A DNA stretch of 64,000 nt from Alnus glutinosa (GCF_958979055.1 NC_084893.1:5149071-5213070), one strand, 5' to 3'; shown: positions 36,001-48,357, numbered from the stretch's first letter. Notes: generated by a model from the sequence alone, not told the origin. Numbers and translations are program-made.

Positions 36001-36995
36001 TTATATTCTTACGTTATAAAGGACCAGCTCGTTGCTATCCTCATGCAAAGAGAATAGGGTACTCACTTATTTGTGAGATGTCGATGTTTTACCAAAAGCC
36101 ATTTTTTTAATGGTAATAAATACCAGAAAGGAGGAAGGGATATACCAGTCAAATCAGCAGTCACAAAAGGGCAGGTTGGGCAGAGAGGCAGGGGTCATTT
36201 TCAAGGAAGACCCGTTTGTCTCCTCAGGAGTGGATCTTCGCACGTTATGAATGTAGAGACTGTGAGGGAAAACCGCCAGTTCTTTGCATATGCTTTCGGT
36301 GCATACCAGAAACACCAGCTACAACATCCCAACCCACTCTCTTTCTCTGTCTTCTTTGTTTTCATCCTTAGCCTCAAGCACTAACAAGCTTTAACTTCTA
36401 TGCGCGTGTGTCTCTGTGCAATTATGATCATGCCATAGCTTTGTGTTTGGAAAAGCAGAAACTTTTTTTTTTTTTTCCAGCTATGTTTCATTCAAAGTGG
36501 TGGTTTATCTATCCATTCTGTTTCTCTTTGTTCGCTATAGAGTTTAGACTCCATATCTGAACAAAGTCTTATCCTTTCCTTTATAAAGAAGCTTTTTGTA
36601 GTAGTAAATGAAAGTTAAATACTCTTACGTTTTTTGGTAGGTTTTTATTTATTAATATATTTTTTTTAAAGATTTACAAGAAAAAGAGTGTTTTTATTTT
36701 TATTTTTTTGCTTGTATATTCGAAAAAATTCAAGTTCTGGATTTCATAGAGGATGTGCGAGCCTGAATCCCGTTTGTCAGTGCTTGGATGTTGGAAATTC
36801 CGAAATGTAGTGGAATGAGAAACTGTTTGAGCTAGCTAGCAAGTTCCTTTATTTTATTTTTTCCCTTCTGGAGTTCTGGGTCTTTTTCAAATCAAGTATT
36901 TAGAACACATTTGCGTCTTTTTGGAATGTGCATTGGGTTCAACACGCTGGAGGGGGTTCTGATTTGAAGGTTTTGATGAGTTTTGGTTCAGACCC
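33069..36995. other. Spacer and upstream region of the kinase gene
   Basis: AT-rich spacer with a family repeat at 34225-34405, a C10 run at 35177-35186, and a 103-codon frame at 36073-36384 that has no domain and sits where the kinase leader could begin. A CT-rich stretch at 36330-36370 and the T run at about 36464-36477 before CAG suggest transcribed 5' UTR with a possible intron, but I cannot fix the transcription start. Confidence 0.4.
34225..34405. repeat. Spacer repeat, family copy 2
   Basis: Opens with GGGTTGTTAATTTTTTACACG and carries GACACGAAATTATAAGG, GACCCGTTTATGACATG and GACACGATAACCCG. These are the inverse-orientation counterparts of the repeats at 28040-28360 and 47225-47560. 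Confidence 0.6.
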
Positions 36996-39900
36996 ATGAA
37001 GAATTTCTACTGGTTTAAACAGATTTCCAACAATGGGAAATCTGGCAGGAGGCTCTCGCTCGGAGAGTATAAGCGGGCGGTGTCGTGGTCCAAGTACTTA
37101 GTGTCGTCGGGTGCGGAAATAAAGGGGGAGGGAGAGCAGGAATGGAGCGCAGATATGTCACAGTTATTCATTGGGAGCAAATTTGCCTCAGGGAGGCATA
37201 GCAGGATCTATAGGGGGATATATAAGCAGAGGGATGTGGCTATTAAGCTGATAAGCCAGCCGGAGGAGGACGAGAACTTGGCTGCTATGCTTGAGAAGCA
37301 GTTCATTTCGGAGGTTGCTTTGCTGTTTTTGTTGCGGCATCCCAATATCATCACTGTAAGCTCTGTTTCTTGAATGGTTTGTTGCATGCTTACCTTTATT
37401 TTATGCTCTCTGGTCCTGCATTAATTTAATGTTATGTTATAAACCAGAGAAATTTAGTGCTGTGATTTGTATTTTGTATTCATAGTACTTGATAATCCCA
37501 CCTTGTAACACCCCCTCCCTAAAACCCAAAATTGAACCCAACATCACTGGGCTTAAACTTCTTGACTTCTTGTTGGGTTGCAAATCCTAATTTTCTACCT
37601 AATGGTGTCAAGAATTTTGTTTTCGTTAGAATGTTGGAGATAAAATGCCAACTTTACCTTTCCTTGGCAGCATCAACGTTGAGTTAAATCACAAGAGCTC
37701 GTAATGTGAAGTGGCAGCATCCTTTGTACTTTTGAGGCAAATAAGGTGGAACTTTAGCAGTAGTCAAAGGGTTTTCAAATTAAGAAACTACGTTCTTTTT
37801 GAGGTTAGGGATTTGGAGGTGGGGTTGGGGCATGTGGAGTCTATCTCTGTGCAGTGAAAGTGGACCATAAATACTGCAGTGATGCAAGGGATTTGAATGC
37901 TGTAATTATTTTTTCTGAGCCTTGTTAAAAGTAATTCATCATCTAATGAAATGTTACTAGTGGATCGGGTCTGTCTTATTGACTTTTCGGTTCTGTTTGT
38001 TTTAGTAGTCCATTATCTAAGGTTTTGCTTGTTTTATTAATTCATTATCTATTTGTCTTATCATTATCATTATTATTATTATTTAATTCGTTCTTTTGAT
38101 GCAAAGGGGCAAAGCACCCCCAAGGGGGAAAGGCCCTTCCCTATTTGGCATGTTGTGGGCGAGCAGGGATTCGAACGTCTGACACCGTAGTTCATAGCTA
38201 CGTGCTCTAATCCTCTGAGCTACAGGCCCCATCCCGTCTCAATTTGTCTCATTGACTTTTTTTTTTGGATGAATGTGTCTCATTGTCTCATTGATTCCTT
38301 CTACAAGCCTGAAATCTCGATTCCTTTCTTTCTGAGTCCAGCCATATTTCCATATCATCTCCCCCCTATTTGCTTTGCTAGCTTCCTTTAATAAGCAAGT
38401 TGAATGAGCCTTCAAAAATAGGTGCCTATTTTTGGTACTTTTGGCTGCCAATATGCATTAGAGCCGTTAAAGTAATATGTTTAGTCCCATATTTTGGAGA
38501 CTAAAAATATTAAATGATTTTATGAATTATTATCAACGGATCAAAATTCTTTAAAAACTCTATCTTGTATAGTTTTACAGTATCTAATAAAGTCTAGATG
38601 TCATTCAATGAGGCATCTCTTGCCCTGCTCTTCCTGCAGTCGACAACAATGGGTAGCTTTATAGTACCAAGCATCCTTTCTTTCTGATGTTTGAGACAAG
38701 TCTTGAAATTTAAATAAACAGCTGAACATTATTAGGATTTGATCACTCTTTCTGACCACTTTGTACCTTTTCTACTTTCTTCATGAAGTTTATTGCAGCT
38801 TGCAAGAAACCTCCCGTGTTCTGTATCATCACTGAGTATTTGGCTGGGGGATCATTAAGGAAATACCTCCACCACCAGGAGCCTCATTCTGTTCCACTCA
38901 ACCTAGTTCTGAAATTAGCCCTTGACATTGCACGTGGGATGCAATATCTTCATTCTCAGGGGGTACTTCACAGGGATCTGAAATCAGAAAATCTACTGCT
39001 AGGGGAAGATATGTGTGTGAAGGTAGCAGATTTTGGTATTTCATGCTTGGAGTCTCAGTGTGGTAGTACAAAGGGTTTCACAGGCACTTACCGTTGGATG
39101 GCTCCTGAAATGATAAAAGAAAAGCAGCACACAAAGAAAGTTGATGTTTACAGTTTTGGCATTGTTCTGTGGGAGCTTTTAACTGCATTGACACCATTTG
39201 ACAACATGACTCCAGAACAGGCTGCATTTGCAGTGTCCCAAAAGGTACGCACATGATGAATTCCATTAATTATTATCGTATTTAAAACAGCAGTGGTGTT
39301 TGTAAGGCTGTTGTTTTGTTTTCTGGTTTCTGGTATTCAGTGAGTGTAGTCTGAGCTGTAGTTTTGGTTTGGTTGTTAGTTTTGCAGAGTGGTGAGTTTT
39401 GCTCCCTTGTTTGTGGGGTGTATCCAGTGTTTACTGGAGTGATGTAATCTGTTGTGTTTGATTTATAAATGCATTGATTCATCCAACAAAAAAAAAAATT
39501 ATTATCTTATTTATATCAGCATGCCCTATATATCCTATATGGCTTTTAAATATCATAAATGAAAGGCATCCAGACATCTATATGTGTGGCCTTTAAATAT
39601 CATAAATAAAGGAATTCAAACTTCAATAGGGCTTGTTTGACAACATTTTTTATGACATTTTTTGCTTTTTAGCAAAAAAGTAAAAGCATTAGCAAATAAC
39701 TCAAAACTACTTTTACCTTTATGTTACATCACAACTAAAAAGCAAAAAACACCCTCTAGTATATATATTTTTTTATTAAGTAATAAATTTTATAAAAAAA
39801 AGCATAAGGCGCCCTTACGTACACAGGAAGTATACACTGGAATAAACAAAACTGCCCACAAAAAGAAAAACCCTCTAAATTTTTTTTACCAAATGAACCC

Positions 39901-40479
39901 CATATCTGTGATTAGAACCTAGGTCCTGAAACTTTCATGGAACTATATGTGGAGGCTATATCTTTTTTCTTTGGTAAGTGAATGGAGAGGTATTGCACAC
40001 ATGCAACCAGTGAAATTTGAAAAATGAGAAAAACAAAGAGGATTGATTAAATACCAGTGAGTAAATCAGCCTGAGCTGCAGTTCTGGAGTAAGTCACACA
40101 AAGAAATTTGATAGCCTTTATGCTGAAATCATTTTGGACGTGTCATTTTGGAAAATTTGGTAGAAATATATTTTTGTTTTTCCACTTACATTGCATAAAT
40201 TAGATAATGATACAAGATATCCCAAATAATCTGCTAAACTTAATGTTTGTAGTAAATTTCTCATAAACAAATGGACTTGGGCATATTTTTGAGATTCCAT
40301 GTTGTATATTGTGTTTACAATATTGTTCTAGTTGATAAAAACTAGAATGAGGAGAATTTCTATGCTACGAATTATTTAAGTAATGACGTAGATTATGGCC
40401 TATTCTGTGATCAATTAACACATATGTAAATAAGAAAGATGTCGGATATAAGAACCAGGTTACTTATGGAGAGTTATGT

Positions 40480-40510
<31 letters not shown>

Positions 40511-41432
40511 GTGGGGGGGGGGGGGGGGGGGGCGGGCTTTAGGTTGTGAAATTTGTCTTTACAGTTGTAATATTTATTTAATTGAAAGTGCTCTACTAAG
40601 AAAACGTTATTATTTGATTCTTCTTTCATTCTCATTTTCTCCCATCTCTTGGATTGGTTTGACTGGTAACTGATATTATGAAATTTAATTGTGTACATAT
40701 TGAAGTTGCTAACCTATATATTGTCGAGGCATTGAAACCCGAAGAAGAATATATAACAAGAAAGCTTGACTGAAAAGCAATTCATATCCTATGCAACACT
40801 GAGTTTTAATCCTCTTATGCAAAAGCACGAAAACAAAAAGTAATAGACTTTTCTTCCAGATTGTTCTAGATTACTCAAGGTATCTGCAAAAGGGAACCAT
40901 ATTTTCAAGCTGCAATTTTTTTTTTATGAATAAAAAAAAAAATTGGATAAACTTAAGACACTTATTTAAGAAGGTACCGCATTTTAACCACACATTAATT
41001 ATTTCTTGTATGCCTGCTATGTGCATGCAGCTTTTTGCTGATCTTGTCTTCATTTCAGTGATAATTCAAATATTATATAAAATATCATTTTCATGAAGTT
41101 TTATGTAAACAAACAATATATTAAACAACTTGTAAAACTCAGACTGTATGATGGGTTACATCCTTTATAATTTTTTGTCTCCAATATTCATCCACAAACC
41201 AATATATTCCTCACATGCATGGTGGGGTGTCATATGCTTGCCCTTGAGTTTTGTCCAATTCATGTGGGACTAGCTGTTTTGGCCATTCTTATCCATGCAG
41301 GACACGCCATCCCCAAATTGTAGTAAGACTTATAATATGATATAATGTTATCCACATTCTAGAAGCATCAATAAGCATGATCCTTGCACTTTAAGGCATT
41401 TTGTATCTACTTGCTTTAAATTCAATACATAG

Positions 41433-41466
<34 letters not shown>

Positions 41467-43422
41467 TCTAGCAAGATGGCACAGATAGTTGAATTTAATG
41501 TTTATCCGATGCTTAACTTGCAATTAGAGAACCTTCAACATGTTCTAATCATCTTCTGAATCAAAACAGACACAAAATAACATCTTATATGACACCGCAT
41601 AAAGTTAAGTACCAATGAGTGGATTATTAAGGTGTTGCATGGTAAGTCTCATATTGGTTCCTTAATTGGTGAAATTGAGCTTTATCAGTGATTTCAGGAA
41701 GCTCCAATTATAACTTCTCAAGTTCTTTTAGAGTAATAGAGTAGATGAGACTAGCACTTTGTTTTGGTCATGACAAATGGCATTGCTGCGATCTAATAGC
41801 ACCTTGTGGTGTTGAGGCATTGCATGACATGGGCCTTGACGAACGATAGGGATTTGAATGGAGAAGATTTATAATACCCTAGAAAGTTAAGCCCAATGGA
41901 TGGATTATAAAGGTGTTGCCTGGTGTTAAGTCTCATATCGGTTCTTTACTAGGTGAGGCTAAGTGTTATAAGTGATTTCAGAGAGCTTCAATTGTAACTT
42001 AACTAATCATTTTGAAGTAATGAAGTGGACGTGACTAGCACTTTTCTTGGATCATGATATATAATATTACTAGGTGAGACTGAGTTTTATAAGTGATTTT
42101 AGAGAGCTTTTCCCTGTATCTGTTTCGGGTACAAGTACCCTTTTGTTGAAGGTCGTTCGAGCTTTTCTTGGGAGTATGATATGGGTTACTTCAGTGTCAT
42201 AGCGCCTAATACTCGAACATTGGCTTGAGGTACTTTCTCTACTCCTTAAACTATAACTTGAGTAGTTTTTTTTTAGAGTAATAGCGTAGATGTGGCTAAC
42301 ACTTTTCCTAGATCGTGACAAATAGTATCAAAACAACCTAGTAACATTGTGTGGCATTGAATCACTGCATGACGTGGACCTAACGAGAACATTAGGGATT
42401 GTGACATCATAGAAAATTAGTCCCACATTAAGTAAGTGGGTGAATCGCCCACATTGAGTGGGTGGATTATGGTTCATTACTTGGTGAGATTGGACTTTAC
42501 AAGTGATTCTATGTAGCTCTAATTATAATTTGACTAGTCATTTTAGAGTGATAGTGCAAATGTGACTAACGCTTTCTTGGGTCATGACATCTTATATTTT
42601 TGTTTTAGCTTTTGTAGTTCATTTTTTTTATTACAAGCCTCTATGGAGCAAATACAAATTATGGCTCCAACAAGCTGTAGAAAGTAGAAAAATCCATGTT
42701 TGGCAACCATTAAATATGGTAATAGTGCTATGATTATAAATAATATCTATTAGAAAGCTACACAGTTTGCAGATCTGTGACTGCTCATTGTTTTGGACCA
42801 CTGGCCTTGTGGTCCAGTGGTATCTGTGCCATACCCCACTAGAAAATATTAGAGGTTTCACTTATTATGAGGATCTTTTGGGGGTAACTATAGGCAGCCC
42901 CCTTCCCCACTGTCTCCATAATAAGAGAAGTAAAAAGAATTCAGACTTTTTAGGTTTTAGTTTATCATAACCATATTAATGTTTTAGTTCATTTGTTTTT
43001 TTCTTGGGTCTTTGTGGTTTCATTTCGATATCCAATTCCTGGAGTTTTGGGGAGGGATATGCATAGGATAATTTTAAACTTAAATTTGCAAACATCATCT
43101 TCTGACAAGGTTTATTTTTAGTATGCAAACATCATTAGTTTCTTATATATTGAACATGCTTGGTGCTGTGCAGAATGCAAGACCACCATTGCCACCCACC
43201 TGCCCTGTGGCATTGAGTCATCTCATCAACAGATGCTGGTCAAGCAATCCAGACAAAAGACCACATTTTGACGAGATCGTTTCTACCTTGGAGAGTTACG
43301 GGGAATCACTTGAGCGTGATCCTGAATTTTTCTCATCCTTCAAACCCTCCTCTGATCACACTCTTTCGCGATGCTTACCAAAATGTATTGCCCGCCATGG
43401 ATCTGCTTCTTTAAAAGCTTAG
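36996..43422 (+). CDS. Raf-like MAPKKK-type protein kinase, HT1-like
   Basis: Three exons: 36996-37355, 38789-39244, 43174-43422 (1065 nt, 354 aa). A single kinase domain spans ~57-316: glycine-rich loop at GSKFASGRHSRIYRG (60-74), ATP lysine K84 in VAIK, catalytic HRDLKSEN (D183), DFG 201-203, APE 225-227, and a C-lobe ending RCWSSNPDKRP. The TEYLAGGSLRKYL hinge, the TGTYRWMAPEM activation segment and FIAACKKPP are typical of plant group C Raf-like kinases, including HT1 (HIGH LEAF TEMPERATURE 1), which acts in CO2 control of stomata. The N-terminus (MKNFYWFKQISNN) differs from HT1, so it is a relative, not necessarily the orthologue. All active-site residues are present. Introns of 1.4 and 3.9 kb hold a plastid relic, a LINE tail, a poly(G) tract and a TRIM array. 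Confidence 0.92.
38098..38229 (-). pseudogene. Plastid-derived trnR-ACG relic (NUPT) in kinase intron 1
   Basis: On the minus strand, 38229-38156 reads as a tRNA: GGGCCTGTAGCTCAGAGGAT, TAGAGCACGTAGC, anticodon loop CTATGAA, TACGGTGTC, TTCGAATCCC and CTCGCCCA. From memory this is the plastid trnR-ACG gene. The following ~55 bases (AGGGAAGGGCCTTTCCCCC...) match the plastid flank as I remember it. Changes at the anticodon (ACG to ATG) and in the T stem show it is a decayed nuclear insert, not an active gene. Confidence 0.82.
39750..39875 (-). mobile_element. 5'-truncated LINE tail in kinase intron 2
   Basis: The minus strand reads CAGTGTATACTTCCTGTGTACGTAAGGGCGCC, then an A/T-rich end and poly(A) (T run at 39769-39775). 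This is the same 3' end as the 56-kb LINE. ACCCTCTA occurs just before (about 39750) and just after (about 39868), a likely 8-bp target duplication. Confidence 0.7.
40494..40536 (+). repeat. Poly(G) tract, G18-T-G20, kinase intron 2
   Basis: A (TG)n run (about 40478-40494) passes directly into 18 G, one T, 20 G, C and GGG, on the coding strand. This is the longest G block in the window and a strong G-quadruplex candidate. Confidence 0.9.
41432..41466. repeat. (CT)n(CA)n compound microsatellite
   Basis: A CT run passes directly into a CA run within kinase intron 2. Confidence 0.95.
41588..42589 (+). mobile_element. Tandem TRIM-type LTR array in kinase intron 2
   Basis: Four related ~185-bp LTR-like blocks can be seen: 41588-41775, 41870-42059, ~42060-42320 (rearranged by an unrelated insert about 42113-42237) and 42400-42589. 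They share AAAGTTAAG, GGATTAT(A)AAGGTGTTG, TAAGTGATTTCAG and end ...TCATGACA or GATCGTGACA. Blocks 1-2 and 3-4 are separated by ~80-95 bp starting AAT(A/G)G. The later spacer holds TAGTATCAAAAC (42323-42334), a decayed form of the tRNA-Met primer site TGGTATCAGAGC. The pentamer TCTTA flanks the whole array (41583-41587 and 42590-42594). There is no coding region, hence a TRIM-type element. Confidence 0.8.
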
Positions 43423-43592
43423 TCCCTCTTCTTTTACTACCTATGATGCAAAAGTGTGTCATATATTTGTCTAGGCTTTTTTATGTTCATCAGTTATGAT
43501 TACAAACTGGTCACAAAACATTTTCCATTCTTGTTTCTTGTTTTGTGTGTCTTAATGCAGTTCCTTCCTTTGATATTATAGTGCTCATCTCT

Positions 43593-43712
43593 CCATGGTT
43601 CCTTCTCACTTCTCCCAAAAGGATTACTTTGAAAATTTGAAACTTATTATCCCCATGGTTCCTTCTCACTTCTCCCAAAAGGATTACTTTGAAAATTTGA
43701 AACTTATTATCC
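43593..43712 (+). repeat. 60-bp tandem duplication in the kinase 3' UTR
   Basis: Two identical 60-bp units (43593-43652 and 43653-43712) begin CCATGGTTCCTTCTCACTTC and end CTTATTATCC, 170 bp past the kinase stop. Sequence identity is complete, so the duplication is recent. Confidence 0.92.
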
Positions 43713-44590
43713 GTCCGAAACGAATAATGCTATAAAGAAGTCATCTTTGTGTCCTCCCAAATGTCACGGGACTATTAAACTCACTATTGAATTTAAGATA
43801 ATTAGAGAAAGGCATCCCTTTTCAAACTGAATTGATATCAATGTCTCCAATTGACGGCCGGAGTTCTTTACAATTGAGAATCTCTTGTTACCCTTGTAAT
43901 TGGGCAGACAATTGTGACAGGCTTTCAATGATGTCTATCTGTTCGAAGAGAAGGATTTTATAAAGAGCCTTTCACAATCGCAAATCTCCTACGATCCTCC
44001 GGCAAGAGATTTTGGGGAATCGTGCTCACCCTATCAATTCCCACAGCTGCCAATAAAACTCCATCATTTTTAATTTGAATCCTGTTTCTCCTCCAAGGTG
44101 AAGCATGGGCCTAATCCTAAATTACTGGGGCCCATTAATTTTAAGTGTCATGTCAGGGCTTCATCAAGTAATTTAAGCTTCATTCAAAACCGTTGATCCG
44201 CATATATACATTATCAACATGTGGATACCTGTATCTGATTAGATATTTCATAATCATGTGGTTTAGTCAAAGGTATCATGTGGTCAATAAGTAATCCATT
44301 TTCATATTAAACGGGTGTCAAAATAATGTGGATTGATTTATAGCTATTATTATGTGATATGGGGTCTTGTTGCTGTCCTTTCCATTTTTTAGTGGTTTTA
44401 CATCATGTGGTTAATCATGTAGACTTTGGGGCTAATCACTCGTTTTATGAATACAAAGGAAATTAGCAAACAAAGCATACAACGAAATTAAGCTCAAGAG
44501 AGGGTGTTGAATGGATGCCAAAGCAGCAATTTCTAAAGATTTCTAAGAAAAAGGGTTACAAGGGAGGCTTTTGTTGTATTTGTTCGTGGA

Positions 44591-44638
<48 letters not shown>

Positions 44639-46154
44639 TTAGGTTATATATATATTTATTTATTTTGTTGCATGTGAGAATCACATTGATACAAATGTAT
44701 GTTGCAATCGACATTCATGGTGTCCCACTCTATCGACACTGATTCGATAAGCATTCAATAAGTTAACACTATACCCATGGCCCTATACATAATACCAATA
44801 CATTTTAATCAAGCCAATAGGCTATAGCTATAGGTCGCTATGTTCAAGACTTAGCTACAAAACCGCAATCCATTTGATCTCTTACACGACGAGTTGTGAC
44901 CGACTTCATACTCGATGTGGTGGAAGCTCTTATACCAAATGATACAAGCCCACGATATAATTTACCATTGAAAATTGGTTTGTAATAGGTTTTGTGACGA
45001 AAAGCTTATATGTACATGATTAAGATTGCACTTAAGCCATGTGAGACAATTAGGATTGTAGCATATGCTTTAAGGAACTATGTCAGTTTAATAAACTGAA
45101 TTTAAAGAATTTCTTTCAATCCAATTAGAAGGAAAAAAATTCCTCCAGTCTCCAATTTAAATTTTTAGCAATTCTAATTTAGTAAATGATCTCCAATTGA
45201 ATCTCGCACTTTTCAAAGGACAATCCAGTAGTTTAACGAAGTAGATTTATATAAAAAGATCAACTTAACCAACTCATAACATTAAGTATTCAATTTCACA
45301 TATATTAGTCAATAATTAAGATCAGCATGAAATCCTTGAGAATTTGTCTTAAAAAGAGCCTCAAAGTAATCCAACCAGATTCTAACAAGTTACATTTACT
45401 TAAAAACTTACTCCCCAAACTGCCAATGGACTTGAGAGACCTCATATTTTTCTTTTTCCCCGACCTTTGGGAACGACAAAGTTTTGTTCCAAAATTTACA
45501 TTTGTGCTTGAATCACATGCTTTAAAGATAAACGCTAATTTAATAAATTTTTTTTTAGACTCAATTTAGAAAAAAAAACTCTTCCTCTCAAGAATGCAAG
45601 ATAAATATGATTATCTGCTGTCCTCTACCATTGCATTATCTGGTCATAAGCTACTACAAAGGATGACCAAAATGATAAGATAATAGGAAGGAGGAGATTC
45701 GCATACTAGTGGTCCCAATAATTGAATAGTTCTTGCCCCCATGCCCAAAGTTTTGGCTCTTATTTAGTTTAATTATGGATCATATAATTTTCTAAAAGCT
45801 GTATCATTGGATGCCCATCAATCCCACCTTGAGCATTGAAACTCACTTACTCCAATAATTATACCTAAAAAAAAAAAACAGTTGGGCATCTTTACTTTTG
45901 CCAAATTGGCCCTTTACTTTATTAGCTGGGTCTCCTAAATGGGTGCCCTAATTAATAGCTTAGCTGAGATGCATGTTTACTTTGATTTGAAAAAAATAGT
46001 ACACTTATCATTGGCTAATTTGCTGCACGAGTTACATGTGCAAAAATTCATGTTCTTCACAATTTGATTTTCTTTTGGGTTAATTAATTGTAGGTTTTTT
46101 TGTTTTTGTTTTTCTCTCTCTCAGTCAATGCTCTAATTTAAGATTAATGTAAGA
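43713..46154. other. AT-rich spacer, no gene seen
   Basis: Contains a T35 run at about 44597-44631 and generic AT-rich sequence. Short frames (for example 45327-45569) have no domain or codon pattern that supports a gene. Confidence 0.5.
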
Positions 46155-46631
46155 TGTATACCTCATCGCCCGAGATAGTGAAGACAATGTGTTGGCTACT
46201 CGGAGTTCAACCATTTCTATTATTATTGATCTCACACTGGCAGAAGCGTGGGTAGCTCTTCATGCGATTCTGTTTATCAAGGAAATTAAGATGTTTGACA
46301 TTATTCTTGAAGACGATGCTTTGCAGATTGTCAACGTGATCAACTTAGAAAGCCAGATTCTTAATAGATTTGAGCATTTCATTGAGGGTATTAGATCTGA
46401 ATTATATTCTTTGCGATCCTTTCATGTGCTTCATGTGCAAAGAGAGGCAAACTCAACAGCTCACTGTTTAGCTCGAATTGCAGTAAATCATGTCATAGAT
46501 ACTATATGGTTGGAATAAACTCGACCCATCATCTGTGTCATTGTTCATAGGGAATGTATTGTCTCTCGCTTTTGACCTAATGGTCTTTGTTATCAATCAT
46601 ATTTGCATATTGGCTTCAAAAAAAAAAAAAA
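46155..46631 (+). mobile_element. 5'-truncated LINE end with RNase H domain and poly(A)
   Basis: The frame entering at ~46157 reads IARDSEDNVLATRS, then AEAWVALHAILF, LEDDALQIVN and FHVLHVQREANSTAHCLARI, the conserved signs of the plant RVT_3 / RNase H domain at the end of LINE polyproteins. A stop at 46516-46518 is followed by ~100 bp and a poly(A) of 14 (46618-46631). Everything 5' of the RNase H domain is missing. Confidence 0.85.
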
Positions 46632-47224
46632 TCCCAAATTGATTTAAGTACTAGACCCTACTAGCCAACTTACTAATTAATTTGTATTAGGGTTGTTAAC
46701 AAAATTAAATTTTTATAGTAGAACTTTAAATACCCTTATTTGTTAATTAAGTTTGAATTTGGCATCTAAAATTCCCTACAACACCATGATTATCATTTAC
46801 TGCCATTTAGTTAACAGTTTGTTGATAGTTGAATGTGCACTTAACACTGGGAATTAATACATGCTAACTTTCCTAACTGTCATTTTTTCTTGCCCTTTAT
46901 TTTTGGGGCCCATCTTTCATTTTCAGGACTTTATGGGACCAAAAGTTTTATCAAACAGCAATCAGGCAATGTACAAAGGCACGGAATTTGCATTGAATAT
47001 ATTTAATGTACAGATGGATAAAGGGAATGCAATCAAGTTATTGCTTCATGTGACTTTTGTTGTGTCTATTAAATGCTCCATTCATGATTTGATGTAAATG
47101 GTAAATACCATAAGAACTTAGAAAAGGAAATTTTATCAGACACCTACAACACAAGTTCACAATTCCATTGAGAGAGTTTGTTGGTGCTTTGTTTTTTTTT
47201 TGTTTTGTTTTGAGTGAAAGTTTG

Positions 47225-47560
47225 AATACTTGATTTCATGATGGGTTCGAGTTTTGTTAGGTATAGATATAAGACTATATAGATTAATCACGATTCAATT
47301 TATTTAATTAAACGGGACAAACCTCTTAATTTTAATCCGCAAATTTCTTGTTAGGTTCATGTTGGGTTCGCGGTCGTGTCAAAAATTGCTAGCCCTTTTG
47401 TTACATTGGGTTCTAGTCGACACGTCGATGTATATGTATAAAGATACATAGGTCAATCTTAATTCGGCGAATTTAATTAAATAGGTCAGACCCCTCAACT
47501 CTAACCCGTTACTTTCGTGTAGGGTTCACAAGTCGTATAAAAAATTGTTAGCCCTAATTT
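47225..47560. repeat. Dimeric spacer repeat, family copy 3
   Basis: Two units in a row (about 47240-47390 and 47405-47560) with GGGTTC(G/T)AGT, ATATAAGACTATATAG / ATAAAGATACATAGG, AATTTAATTAAA(C/T)(G/A)GG and CGTGTCAAAAATTGCTAGCC / CGTATAAAAAATTGTTAGCC. Same head-to-tail order as the copy at 28040-28360. Confidence 0.7.
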
Positions 47561-48354
47561 TAAGTGGTTTATATAGATTTTGTGCTTTGCATAGAACTTA
47601 ATAAACGCATATCAATAGCATCATACTTTTATTATTATTATTATTATTATTTATTTTAAAGCTACGCATATCGTGCTTATTCTCAATACAAGCTGTGTTA
47701 TAATAAGAGCGGCCTTCATGTGTTCAGACAGGAGAGAGAGAGAAAGAAAGTAAAAAAAAAAAAAAAAAACTTGTTAAAATATTTGGAAATGTAAATCAAT
47801 AATATAAATATTAAAATATATTCAAAAAAAAAAATTCTAACACAACTTAATAATGAAGATTAACAGGAGGTAAGTAACTTCATGACATGGACCTTCTGTC
47901 CATAAAACCTAACAATCCCACCAAATGTCGAAATAAAAAAGAAACCCAAAAATGAAAAGGACCCTTAATGTAAAATAAATTTAAAATATTTCTAAACATC
48001 ATCTACTTCAAAAAATTAGTTTTGTTTTTCATCTGTTTTATTCGAATATAATTGGGTTACTTAAAAGACAAAATTAAGAGCTATATTTAGCTATTATAAA
48101 CCACTTTATCGCTTCGGTAGATGCTTTGAAATAAAGTATCTACATCCATTTTGTTACAATGAACTTCCATATATGAAAGTTCACATTAACACCTTCAAGT
48201 TTTTTTCTATTCTTTTCTCTCCCTCTATCTTTCTCCCTTTTCTCTCATTCTCCTCAACTTTTTCACAATAAAAAAATACATTGAAAAATAATATTTAAAG
48301 AAAATAGAGAGTGAGATAGATAGTCTGTTGGAGCATGTATTGAAAAGCTAATAG

Positions 48355-48357
<3 letters not shown>

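Noticed and set aside
36073..36384. 103-codon open frame upstream of the kinase
   Set aside because: No domain, no codon bias and no splice link to the kinase. More likely part of its leader or spacer.
38156..38229. Functional tRNA gene
   Set aside because: Altered anticodon loop, broken T stem and plastid-type flank indicate a dead plastid insert.
46861..47097. 78-codon frame as a gene
   Set aside because: No homology that I recognise, AT-rich codon use and no promoter or splice context.
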